The position numbers and the translations under genes are program-made. 12,455 nucleotides of DNA from Chlamydomonas sphaeroides (taxonomy: Eukaryota > Chlorophyta > Chlorophyceae > Chlamydomonadales > Chlamydomonadaceae): NCBI GenBank assembly GCA_001662425.1, contig BDDC01002498.1, positions 1-12,455 of the forward strand, read 5' to 3'. Below, piece after piece: positions 1-9,298 of the stretch. A model generated the notes under the pieces. It searched no databases, was not told the origin of the DNA, and saw only the letters and a list, made by a program, of their open reading frames with translations. Numbering within the stretch: position 1 is the first letter of the stretch; every line of letters starts with the position of its first letter.

Positions 1-2704
1 CGCTCGTCCCTGCCTCCGCCGCGGCCCCAGCCTGGCGCCAAGCCGTCGCCGCCGCCAAAGCGGTCGCAGCGACAACTCAACTTTGAATCCAGCAACGACG
101 CAGCGGTCCACGACGGCGTCGGCTTAGGACGGTTGCTGCTGCAAGACGACGAGGCACTGGCCGTCGCGGCGCTGATCCCCATCGGCTTTCGCTTCGCAAG
201 CAGCGCCGAACTCATGATCGCCCGCGCCGATCCGTACGCATACGCCCGTAGCATGGCGAGTACAGCGTGCTACCTGGTACGGAAGGCGACCGGCGCCACG
301 GACTGCCGCATCACGTTCTACAGCTTCCATCTGGAGCCGCCCGCCATGGTGTTCAGGCTTCTGTCGGAGGATCAGGCGTCCGTGCCGGCAGTGCGCGCAG
401 CCGCAGAGAGGGTGAGTGGCTAGGGGAAGGTTCCCTTTGGCCCCTCCTCTTCTTCCCTTTTCCGTTCTCTGCAGGGGGACTTGCAGCGGGGGCGCAGGGC
501 CCCAAGTTCGTAGCTCTTTCTCGGCGGTCACAGCACCACCGACATGCACCACGCGCCTGCCTCCGTAACCCCTCGCCCTCAGGTCCGTGTGAACCCCAGC
601 CTGGCTTTCGGGTCCGACTTCCTGCGGGCCTTTGGCCTTGCAGCTGCCGTGCAGACGCCGATGCCCGCCATCGCCTCGCCATCGCCGCCGCCGGCAGCGG
701 GCCGCCGGCCGCCGCCGCCACCTCCGTCAGTGGCTCGCCAGCCGCCGCCGCCGCCCCCATTGCGCAGCGACCCGCCGCCCCCGCCGCCCTTCATCCGCCG
801 ATCACCGCCCCCGCCGCCGCTGGTCGCGCGGTCTCCGTCGCCACCTCCTCCGCTCCGGTCACCACCTCCGCCGCCACCCTCGCCGCCGCCACCCTCGCAA
901 TCTACGTCACCCTCACCCTCGCGCTCTCCGTCGCTGGCTCGCCGGTCTCCGCCGCCGCCGCTAGCCCAGGAGGCGCCGCTGCTGCGCTACATTCGGTTCA
1001 GCTTCCTGTACACCACCCGCATGACAACGTCACGGTACGCGCCGGCAGCCCCCTGGCTAGGGCAAGGGCTTCCACCCGCGCTCCGCCACCGCTGTCGCAG
1101 GGGCCGCACTGGGGCCGCACTGCACTGCACTGCCGCAACAACCACCGCACCCTTCTAACCACCCCAACGACGTAACGGTGCTTCCGTGACGCTTGCAATC
1201 GTTCCATGCCAATGTACCCTGCCCGTGCCCCCAGGTTCGCCGACCACCGCCAGGCCACCTGCCTGCTGCTGCAGTCGGGCACGGGCGCCGCCGCCTGCAG
1301 CGCCACGGCCGGGAGCGAGAGGCTGGCGGGCGACGGCCTGTCGTCGTCCTGGGCGGCGAGCCTAACGCAGCCCCCGGACTGGGAGGCGGAGGCCTTTGAC
1401 CGAGTGGTGCGTAGGGCGCTGACGGCGCCTGTGTTGGGTGCCTTTGAGTACTGGTAACCCGTGTTCCGGCTAGGAAGGTTGGTCCTATAGAGAAGGGAGG
1501 ACGACCCCGCCGTGCCTGCTCCTTCGTGCCCTCGCGCGTCTGGTCCCGGCCGGCCGCTCCCCCGCCTGCGGGGCTGCCATCCCTGCGTCGCTGTACTCTA
1601 GTGCGATCCGTTTCATTGTGTGGTGTTTCCCTGGGCTTGTGGTCAATTCGAAAGAGGCTCCAGGCTCCAGGCGGGCGGGCGGCGAGGGACGCAGGCAGGC
1701 GACACTGGCTGTGCGGATCTGAGCTTGCGGCGCCCCAGGATAGCCCCAGGACAGCCCCAGGATAGCGGGCTTGGGCGCTCGAGGCGCCAGCGGCGAGGCA
1801 TGGCGGGCCAGCCGCCCGAGGCACAGGGCCATGCCGGGCCTTCGGGGCCAACCGACTGCTGCCGCCAACGAACACCAACCACTGCCGCCCCGCCGCAGGT
1901 CCGCTTACTGCTCGCCGAGCCCTCCTCCTTTCTGGGACCGTCGTACATCAGCTTGTACGACATCCGTACGTTCACGATGACTCCCGCCATGGATGGCGCC
2001 GCCGGTCCCGATCTTGAAGATCGGGATGTCGATGAGGACAGGGGCGCCGATGAGGCCTCCCCTCCGCCGTCGCCGCCGCCACCGCCGCCACGTGCACCAC
2101 GTGCACCGCCGCCACCCTCCTTCCCGCCGCCGTCGCCGCCGCCGCCCGCTCCGCCGCCGCCGCTCAGCCGGTCGCCGCCGCCTGTACGGTCCCCGCCGCC
2201 AGCGGCCCGTTCGCCCAGCCCGGCGAGCGGCGAGCGGCGCGGCGCGCGCGGCACGTGCTACAAGTACGTGGTGTGGTGCTTTGGATTTAAGGAGCTGTAC
2301 GACCTAGTCCTGGATCCGTACGAGCTGACTAACCTGTAAGTTATGGCGCCGTACGGCAATCCATCTTTGCTGGGTAAAACTCTTAGGTTTGGTAGAAACC
2401 CCTGCTACGTGCTCCGAACCTCTCTTTCCCTTCCCCTCCCGGGCCTGGCCCTCGCAGCCACTCCTCTGCGCCCGCGCGGCTGCTTGACCGGCTGGACGCG
2501 CTGCTGACGGCTGTGGGCTACTGCAAGGGCAGCGCCGCATGCAACGACCCGTACGCCCTGCTGCATCCGGACGGGAGCGTGGGCAGCTTTGAGGAGGCCA
2601 TGGACCCGAAGCACGACAGCATGTATGCCGGGCTGAAGAAGTTCAGCTTCAAACGGTGCACTATAGCTTACAACCCTGATAACGAAAACAGCTGGTTTGT
2701 GTGA
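1..2704 (+). CDS. Partial secreted-matrix-like protein: two repeated Cys modules, Pro-rich linkers, sulfatase C-terminal domain
   Basis: Exons 1-411 (open at the left edge), 583-1034, 1235-1406, 1899-2335 and 2458-2704 join in phase and give about 572 residues ending in TGA. Order in the visible protein: a short Pro/Lys/Arg tail (1-22), module A (about 23-158), a PPPPPP linker (about 161-265), module B (about 267-376), an acidic stretch, a second Pro-rich linker (about 399-451), then a C-terminal domain from about 463. That last domain aligns with the end of the sulfatase encoded at 3764-7880: TCYKYVVWC against TCWKYTIWC, KELYDL against KELFDL, LDRLDALL against VNRLDALL, and GYCKG..C against GYCRG..C. 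Modules A and B resemble each other and I cannot assign them to a named family. The sulfatase active-site motif and metal ligands are not in the visible part. They may lie upstream, or this may be a non-catalytic derivative. The C-terminal homology is firm. The donor at 1035 (GTACGC) is the weakest junction, and the donor at 1407 could move by one codon. Confidence 0.72.
68..651 (+). other. Module A of the repeated Cys-containing domain
   Basis: Encoded by 68-411 plus 583-651. It holds an FRF strand-like motif, a conserved pair of cysteines 17 residues apart (STACYLV ... ATDC), a mid-section around VPAVRAAAERV, and the ending SDFLRAFGL. A phase-0 intron (412-582, donor GTGAGT, acceptor CCCTCAG) splits it after ...AERV. 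The shape (about 100-140 residues, a Cys pair, flanked by Pro-rich linkers) recalls modules that alternate with hydroxyproline-rich spacers in volvocine matrix proteins. It lacks the usual pherophorin cysteine signature, so I do not call it a pherophorin domain. Confidence 0.5.
661..963 (+). repeat. CCG-rich repeat coding a PPPPPP linker with regularly spaced arginines
   Basis: In the reading frame of the exon 583-1034 this stretch codes short runs of five to six prolines separated by three- to five-residue spacers that usually contain Arg plus Ser, Ala, Val or Leu (for example PPPPPPSVARQ and PPPPPPLRSD). Such SPPPP-like tracts are typical substrates for prolyl hydroxylation and O-glycosylation in algal wall proteins. 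At DNA level it is a degenerate CCG/CCA repeat, so length variation between alleles is likely. Confidence 0.8.
1407..1898 (+). other. Long intron (492 bases) of the first gene
   Basis: Bounded by donor GTGCGT at 1407 and acceptor CCGCAG ending at 1898, joining ...FDRV to VRLL in phase 0. It contains the three-copy 11-bp repeat described separately and GC-rich filler. Short open frames inside show no recognisable protein. A donor one codon earlier (1404) is possible. Confidence 0.65.
1733..1765. repeat. Three-copy 11-bp tandem repeat
   Basis: CCCCAGGATAG, CCCCAGGACAG and CCCCAGGATAG lie head to tail. The units are identical except for one base in the middle copy. The array sits inside the intron 1407-1898, so it should not affect the protein. 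It is a likely short variable minisatellite. Confidence 0.9.
2058..2215 (+). repeat. Second CCG-rich Pro linker
   Basis: In frame with the exon 1899-2335 this codes blocks such as SPPPPPP, RAPPPP, FPPPSPPPP and RSPPP, directly after an acidic Asp/Glu-rich stretch (about 2005-2055). It separates module B from the sulfatase-type C-terminal domain. The composition is that of an extended, probably hydroxylated and glycosylated spacer. Confidence 0.8.
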
Positions 2705-3763
2705 TCTGACTAAGCCCATGAGGCACGAGATGTGTGGCGAGGACGGGCGAGGCGGTGCGCTTGTCGCGAGGCCGGGAGGCGAGGGGGACACGTGGGGTGC
2801 GCAGAGTGGCATGGCGACGCCTGCATTCTACGTATCCATGGTTTTGGTAGCCGGCATTGATTGGCCTACAAACGAATGCTTAGCAGCGCGCTGTCAAGTG
2901 CGCTGCAGCGGGGCGACAGGCATGCGTCACGAGTGCCATGCGGCGGCTGCATCAACACAGTTTTAACCGGTCGAAATGCTGGTGCAGGTGGGGAATTAAG
3001 GCTATGGACGGGTGTGTGCAGAGGTGGCAGGACTTGCATGGACCTATGGGGTTAGGAAGCGGTGTTGACAGACAGGGGTTAGGCTGGGGTGGCAGCGAGG
3101 GGGAAGGTCACGGTCGAGCTGCGAACCTGGGGTTCGTTCGCTAAGGGTGTCGACGCTCCAGATCGTTCCTTGCTATGCTCCTTTACGCATACCGCAGTCG
3201 GCACGCCACTGGCCTGCCATGTGCGTGCCGCACCGACAACACCGCGCCAAAAATTCAGGTGATTCACGGACAACATGGGTCCAAGCATTTTACGGCAGAG
3301 GTCGGCCGCTCGCATGTTTTCCTTGTCGGACATGCGCTGGAGTTGCGCGTGCGAGACCTGACGCAGAGGACCTGGTGCGTTCTCACACTCGGCTGCTTAC
3401 ACTTGAATACGATGTGGGAGCAGATAAAGAGTCTGTGCATATACGAGTTGGGTCATAAGCCTGCGTTCGTGGTGCCCGCCGCGAACGCCAGTAGCAGGTT
3501 CCGTACAATTACCCTTACAAGTGGGGCGAGCTCCCGCCCTCTCACCGCACCTAGAGCGGAAGCGCAACATAGCAGTAAACACGAGGCCTGTGAGACTGGC
3601 CCCTTAGAGACGAGAGAGCGACGCGCGATTGCGAGCGAGGTTACTTCACGCTCAAGGGCGAGTTACCTTCCATAACTCTACCCAGGACACCTAGAACTGC
3701 ATAGCGGCACTAGGCGACTGCGAGTACCTACCCATACTCGCCGCCCATCCGCGCTTCAGCACC
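2705..3763. other. Intergenic region, no convincing gene
   Basis: This holds the 3' untranslated region of the first gene and the promoter and 5' untranslated region of the sulfatase. Its codon-position G/C pattern is lost and its base composition is visibly less GC-biased than the flanking exons. The longest open frame (3175-3675, plus) has no recognisable motif, and its composition does not resemble the neighbouring coding exons. A 6-bp inverted repeat CGAACC-TGG-GGTTCG lies at 3122-3136. I saw no TGTAA polyadenylation signal, the usual one in volvocine algae, after the stop at 2704. A CATATA element near 3438 is the only TATA-like sequence noticed and is weak evidence. Confidence 0.6.
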
Positions 3764-3769
3764 ATGGCG
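3757..3769 (+). promoter_or_regulatory. Translation start context of the sulfatase gene
   Basis: The ATG at 3764 is preceded by CAGCACC and followed by GC, close to the preferred green-algal start context (A/C-rich before ATG, G/C after). It is followed at once by a hydrophobic signal peptide, which supports this start over later methionines. Confidence 0.65.
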
Positions 3770-6700
3770 TTTCTCATAGACACAAGAATCACGCTCCTAG
3801 GCCTCCTCATCACGCTACTTCTCCTTAGCGCTGAAGTGGAGGCTCAACGTAGACGACCACCGCCACCATCCTCGCCCCCGCCATCCACCTCGCCACCACC
3901 CGAGGGCCGCCGGCGAAAGCAGCCGGCCAACCCCGACAAGCCGCCCAACCGCCGCTCCCTCCGCCCGCCTCCTGCACTTGCGGAGGAGAGCGACTCACCT
4001 CCGCCGAGCCGCACCCCCACGCCGTCTCCCGCCGGCAGCAGCCGCAAGCCCAACTTTGTGCTCATCATGACCGACGACCAGGACTACCTCCTTAACTCGA
4101 CGCACCGTCGCTACATGCCCAAGCTTAACCGCCTCATCGGCGACCAGGGCATGCACCTGCCGCACTTTGTGGTCACCAGCTCGCTCTGCTGCCCCTCGCG
4201 CGTCAGCCTGCTCACCGGCAAGTTCACGCACAACCACAACGTCACCTCCAACCAAGATCCCCAGGGTGAGGAGCTGAGGCCCGGGGTCCGAGCTGGTGTG
4301 GGTGTGGGCTGGGGTGGGGTGGGTGCACAGGTGTACAGCGGAGAGGCGATGTGAGGGAGCGTGTAGCCGGAGTGGAAGCCACCGGGTTGGGGCAGGGCCG
4401 GCGAGGGAAATGTGTGGGGGCCCGGACCGGCGCGAACCCACACGCCGCACGCTACACGCGCCCTGTGTTGTACGCAGGCGGCTACAGGAAGTTTGACCGG
4501 CTCAACCTGGACGACGAGTGGCTGCCCACGCTGCTCAGCCCGCTGGGCTACAAGACCTACTTCACGGGGAAGTTCATCAACCTGTTCGACGTGGTGGGTG
4601 TCGTACCCCTGCCGTACTGCCGCAACCGCTCATGTCATGCGCGACTCCAACGCGCCGCTTCGGTCACTACGCGTTAGCCCCGGCCTAGTTTGGTTGGTGC
4701 AGGGGTTGTGCGGAATGTTGAGCGCGGGTGGCACGACCCGACGCCCCTCCGCGCCCCTCCCCGCACCACCACCTGCGCCGTCGCAGGCACCGGGCGACAC
4801 CGCCAACTGCCCCAAGGGCTGGGACGTGTTCGACCCGCTGTCGGACAAGTCGGTTTACAACTATATCGACTTTGAGTTCCTGCCGCAGGTGCGTTGCGGC
4901 CGATGGGGGCTTCCGCGCACTACTGCGCTTTTGCCACAGCGATGCGCCTGCGGGCTGCGAGGAGGCATATGCGCGGAGGCCATCTGCAGCATCTCCCAGC
5001 ATGCGTGCTCTTGTCAAGCCAGGCCCAGCGTTCGCACCTGTGCTTGCATCGTCCCCCGCTCGTGCCCCCGGGCCTGACCGCCACTAAAACCCCCCTGGCC
5101 GCCGCCGCCTTGTCCCCTTCTGGTTCCCTCGACACGCGCAGTGCGCCCGCGAGGAGGTGTTTCGCAATGCCTACCAGACCGACACGATCAGCGAGCGCGC
5201 CGTCAAGTACATTGGGTGCGTCACGGGAGCATGGAAGGGAGCGCAGGTCAGGGCCAGGACCGGGGCCAGGGCTGGCTGCCGTGCCCGCTCAGGACCGCGG
5301 CCCCCGTCCACCCCTGTCCGTGTTCTGACCTAACCTGACCTGCGTACTCTCGACTAACCTAAAGCCCAGCCCAGCATTTTCGGGGTGGCGGCGCAAACAT
5401 ACCCACATCAGCCGTTGCGCCGCACGTGCCGTCCGCACGACGCCTACTGGCACGGCCGCGCCCTGTACGACGCCCGCCCCCCGTGTCCCTCCTTTCCGCA
5501 GTGACGCGGCCGCCGAGGGCAAGCCCTTTTACCTGCAGGTGAGGGCGTTGGCGTTGTTGCAAGGAGCAAGCAATATGCGACGCGCGGATTACGGTAGCGT
5601 AGCAGGCAATCCGTGTTGCTAGATACCAAACGATCATGTTGCATAGGGTGGGGTGTACTTACACACCAGTTTTAACTTATTGTGAGCGCCGCCCCCCCTT
5701 GAACGCACCCGCGCGCAGGTCAACCCTGCAGCCTGCCACACCGCCTGCCCCAAGGGCGACGGTGACTCTGACGGCGGCAGCTCGTGCGTGCCGCCCGTGC
5801 CGGCGCCGAAGTACGCGGGCCGCTGGGCGGGCGAGGAGGTGCCACGCCTGTCCAACTGGGACGTGTGGCTGCCCAACGTGCTGGGCATCCAGCCCGACGG
5901 CGACATCAACCCCAAGGGCATTGACAAGCACCACCAGCGCCGCCTGGAGAGCCTGCTGAGCGTGGACGATATGGTCGAGGCCATCGGTGAGACCCGGGCC
6001 TGGCGGGTGGGGATGAGCAAACGCGGGAGTTTGTGACCACGTCCCACGGAGTCCCACGGCCCGGACCCCAACCGCGGGGTCGGGACCACGATGTTGCACT
6101 GCCTCACCGCTCGCCTTGGGTTACGCCCGCCCACTGCACTGGGGTTGGACATATGCTCCCCACCGCGTGCTGCGTGCTGCCCCAACCCTCTCCCTCCCCC
6201 TCTCCCTCCCCCTCGCCCTGCGCCTCCTAGTGAACAAGCTGGATGCGGAGGGCATCCTGGACAACACCTACATCATGTACGTCTCCGACAATGGCTACCA
6301 CCTGGGCAACCACGGCCTGTCCAAGGTGAGTGAGGGCGGCAGGGAGGGAGCTAGGGAGGCAGGGACCGGGACCACGCCTCGTCGAGCAGGGAGGAGGGGA
6401 CTCACGTCGCCGCAGGCGCGTAGGGTCCGAGGACCTGGGGCTAGGGTGTGGGCGCTCCCTCCCTCCAGGGGCCATGCCGTGTCCGAGTGCTAACCTTGCC
6501 CCCACCGTGTCCGCAATACCGCCCCCACGCCCACAGGGCAAGACGCTGCCGTATGAGGAGGACGTGCGGGTGCCCTTCTACATGCGCGGCCCGGGCATCC
6601 CCGCGGGCGTCGTGCACCCCTACATGGCCACCATGGTGGACGTGACGGCCACCATTGTGCAGGCGGCGGGCGGCACGCCGCCGGCCCGCTTCGACGGCAT

Positions 6701-7880
6701 GCCGCTGCCGCTGGACGCCATTGCCGCCGCCGGCGCGGCGGCGGCGCCGCCGCGTGTGCCGCTGCCGGCGGGCTACCCCCGCAGCAGCGGCACGCTGCGC
6801 CAAATGTGAGCTGTTGCTAGGGGGCTAGGGAGGGGGATCCACCTGGGGGAAGGGGGGTGGCAGGGCGGCGGAAGGGGGAGGCGGGCGACTTCGTCGGGCG
6901 ATTTCATGTACGTTCGATTGTGCTTTATAATTGCCTTTCTTCCTGCCTCGGCGCGCGCAGGCTGCCGCTGGAGATGTGGATCAACTCGCTGTCTCGCAGC
7001 CTGGACAAGAAGGACTACCGCTCGGTGCGCATCTGCACCAACTTCACGGTCGGCGATGACGGCCGCCGCGAGACGTGCTGGAAGTACACCATCTGGTGAG
7101 AGCTAGCGCTCGCTCAGCCCGTGAGGTAGATACCACAGCTATGTGTTCTTACTCGATTGTTGTGTGCACGAGGGTTCGACCCACGCATAGCATCACACGC
7201 AGCGCAACCCACGCATCCGACCCTGGCCACGCATCCCTCCCTGCCTCTATCCCCTCCCGCCAGGTGCGTGTGGCCCACCACCACCAACTACAAGGAGCTC
7301 TTCGACCTGGGCTCGGACCCCGGCGAGATCAACAACCTCATGCCCGCGCTGCTGGACACCTCCGCCACCGCCAACCCCAACCCTGAGCTGCTGCGCCTAG
7401 TGAACCGCCTGGACGCGCTGCTGCAGGTGGGCAGGGGCCGGGGCCGGGGCCGTGCGCCCTCGCGGCCTCGTTGGCCTCTAGCGGCTTTGCACTGGGCTGG
7501 ATTGGATTCACACGGGCTGGACCGGACGGCCCCAGTCCGCACACTCTTTGCGCCGCTGTCGGGGGCGGGCGCGCATGCGTGCGGGCGCGCTCGTGTGCCG
7601 ACGCCTGCCTCCCGCCCTCCTCGCTCCGTGGCCGCAGGTGATGGGCTACTGCCGCGGCACCGAGTGCCGCACGCCCTGGGCCAGGCTACACCCGGGCGGC
7701 GGCGTGGACTCGCTGGAGGCGGCCATGGAGCCGCGCTACGACGCGCAGTACGAGGCGTACTCGAAGTTTGTGTGGCGCTCCTGCCAGGCCTACTACGACC
7801 CCGTCAACAATGAGTTTGGCGACCGCAGCCTGGGCGCCAGCACCAGGTGGCCCTCGCCGCCCGCCGCGCGCAGCGGCTAG
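3764..7880 (+). CDS. Secreted sulfatase (arylsulfatase / N-acetylglucosamine-6-sulfatase-like)
   Basis: Eleven exons: 3764-4265, 4478-4593, 4787-4888, 5142-5215, 5502-5538, 5719-5986, 6231-6325, 6537-6805, 6961-7095, 7264-7426 and 7638-7880. All junctions are in phase and give 667 residues. Residues 1-27 form a signal peptide, with probable cleavage after VEA. Residues 28-93 are a Pro/Arg/Ser-rich spacer. The type I sulfatase core starts at KPNFVLIMTDDQD, with metal ligands D104 and D105. CCPSR at 142-146 is the formylglycine site (C142 converted), followed by LLTGK (K153). Further family features are GKF (K199), H284, DNG (D386, N387) and GK at 399-400. A C-terminal domain follows with TCWKYTIWC (526-534). 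N-glycosylation sequons occur at N111, N159 and N515. The family hydrolyses sulfate esters; a periplasmic or wall role fits the signal peptide. The substrate cannot be told from sequence: the CCPSR region looks like both algal arylsulfatases and animal GlcNAc-6-sulfatases. The exon 2 donor could be 4591 instead of 4594, a one-codon change. Confidence 0.93.
3842..4040 (+). other. Pro/Arg-rich spacer between signal peptide and sulfatase core
   Basis: Residues 28 to about 93 contain PPPP, SPPP and TSPPP motifs mixed with many Arg and Lys, then an Ala/Glu segment and a second Ser/Pro segment. As I recall, volvocine arylsulfatases usually begin the catalytic core soon after the signal peptide, so this spacer is an addition. 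It probably acts as a glycosylated stalk or wall-binding tail. Confidence 0.7.
5502..5538 (+). other. 37-base micro-exon of the sulfatase gene
   Basis: It is bounded by acceptor TTCCGCAG and donor GTGAGG. Its first base completes a Gly codon begun in the exon ending at 5215. The remainder encodes DAAAEGKPFYLQ, whose KPFYL part is the conserved core strand that precedes the catalytic histidine segment. Without it both the frame and the KPFYL strand would be lost. Confidence 0.85.
6187..6228 (+). repeat. C/T-rich tract before an intron acceptor
   Basis: Repeated CTCCCTCCCC units fill the last 40 bases of the intron 5987-6230 and end at the acceptor CCTAG. It serves as the polypyrimidine tract. 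The acceptor uses TAG, unlike the CAG of the gene's other introns. Confidence 0.7.
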
Positions 7881-9298
7881 GCGGCGGCGATGGCCTGCCC
7901 GTGGGGTCTGAGGGCGCCCCTGGCGGCGCCCGAGGGCCCCGGGCCCCCCGGGTATGTGTGTGCAGGGTATGTGTGTCGAGTGTGGTGCGGCGGAGCGCCG
8001 CGCGAACGAATGAGCGAGCGGGATGAGTGTTTGGGTATTGCTTGCTACGACCGGAGCGCGCTTGGGCGGGCGCTTGTCCTTTGGGTGGTGCTTTGGGGGC
8101 CGTACGGGTCGGAGATCGGGCTGCGGCCGGAGGTTGTGGAGACCGGTTGTGGAGATCGGGCGTCGGCGGATGCTGTTGTTGTTCGGACCCGCGCCGCCGC
8201 AGCTTGCACATTGCTGTGGCTTGGTAGGTGTGCGGGGGAGGGGGCGTTGGGAGCTGCGTCCGCAAGGGGTGGGCGGGGGAATAGACGATGGGGTGCGAGC
8301 CTGCTCGAGGCTCACTAGGCAGGCATATGTGTGATGGACGGAATGCGATAGATAGCTAGGGCGGCCACAGCTGACGGGGCCAGCGCGCGGACTGACGCAT
8401 GCGACCCTAGGACCCCTACCTGGGGCTGGGACGGGACGCTTAGATGCCGGCAGGGGTGCCCCCACCACGCCCCGACGGCGCTCGTGACTCATGATGGACG
8501 GTCGCATAGGCAGCGGTAGGGTGTGTGTGCGGACACACACGCGTACGTTGGACTGATGACTGAAGAATGCTGCTTGGCTCCGAAGGAGGCAACGCGAGCC
8601 CTGCCGGATAGGCACGGCTCCAACGCCCCATGTAGCAATGGACATCCGCTCTCCTGTCGTCCTCCCCGGCGTATGCGCCACTTTCCATTCCTGCTGTCGT
8701 CCTCCAGCTGGGCAGTCCAGGAGGCAGGGGCCTCCTGGACAGCCTTCCTGGCGCTGCCCCTCGTCGGCTTTCGCGCGAGCCCCTTGCATGCCATATCTTA
8801 ACATAGCAACGAAGCGGCTGCGGGAGCCTTTCACCGCTACCACGCGCCGACGGTTCTCGGCGCCCCTCCTGCCGGCGCCCGACCTGACTAGGTGCGCACC
8901 CAACCCCGCCAACAACCGCAGCAAACAGCAAAGCCCCCCGGCGCGGCCACCTGTCACCCACCAGGCCACCCCCCGCTGCGCTGTCCCTACGTCGCTCCGT
9001 CGCTCCGTCCCTCCGTGGCTCTGCTGCCCGCACCCGCCTGCGAGCACGCCGCCGAGGCCAGCACCCGCACCCGGACCACACACGGCAGGCTCCCTCCCGT
9101 GCCGGCCCGTCCAGCCCCTGGGGCCCCTCCGCATCTCGCAGCCATCTGGCCCCGACGCCAGGTGGCCCATGCACCCGCTCGCAGCAGTCTTATCTCTACA
9201 CAGGTCGCCTGGCAATCCCCGGCGCCCTGCGCAGCCCACTCTCCACCACCCCATGCGCTGCGGCACCTCCCATCCCCCGGCGTCGCCGGTCTCCGTGC
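7881..9298. other. Intergenic region between convergent genes
   Basis: This lies between the stop of the plus-strand sulfatase (7880) and the stop of the minus-strand kelch gene (9301-9299) and must hold both 3' untranslated regions. It contains a short direct repeat GGGTATGTGTGT (two copies near 7950-7975), GTTGTGGAGA repeats near 8133-8156, and the hairpin at 8704-8751. Long open frames run through it on both strands, as expected from GC-rich DNA with few stops, and none resembles a known protein. I saw no TGTAA on the plus strand and no TTACA (its complement) for the minus strand. Confidence 0.6.
8704..8751. repeat. Long imperfect hairpin with a perfect 10-bp core stem
   Basis: GTCCAGGAGG (8715-8724) and CCTCCTGGAC (8731-8740) are exact reverse complements around a 6-base loop. 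Past a single A/A mismatch the stem continues for four more pairs (8710-8713 with 8742-8745, one of them G-U), then after a 2x2 internal loop for CCAG/CTGG (8704-8707 with 8748-8751). In RNA it would be stable in either orientation. Confidence 0.75.

Larger units (their letters stand above)
964..1989 (+). other. Module B of the repeated Cys-containing domain
   Basis: Encoded by 964-1034, 1235-1406 and 1899 to about 1989. It matches module A in order: FSF against FRF, then QATCLLL ... AAAC against STACYLV ... ATDC, then EAFDRV|VRLL against AAAERV|RVNP, then a closing hydrophobic segment. The intron after ...DRV is phase 0, as after ...ERV in module A, which suggests exon-containing tandem duplication. 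Module B has one additional phase-2 intron (1035-1234) that module A lacks. Function unknown. Confidence 0.5.

Noticed and set aside
267..1175. Open frame of 302 codons overlapping the first two exons
   Set aside because: It is a frame-shifted shadow of the CCG repeat. The frame with PPPPPP blocks and homologous modules joins in phase to the neighbouring exons.
68..1989. Pherophorin domains in the first gene
   Set aside because: The Pro-rich linkers and Cys pairs are suggestive, but the usual pherophorin pattern of many spaced cysteines is absent; left as an unnamed module.
3122..3136. Possible tRNA T-arm (GGTTCG with paired CGAACC)
   Set aside because: The loop is only three bases, and no acceptor stem, anticodon arm or D-arm could be fitted around it.
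3175..3675. Plus-strand open frame of 166 codons upstream of the sulfatase
   Set aside because: No recognisable motif, no signal peptide and a composition unlike the neighbouring coding exons. It may overlap the promoter.
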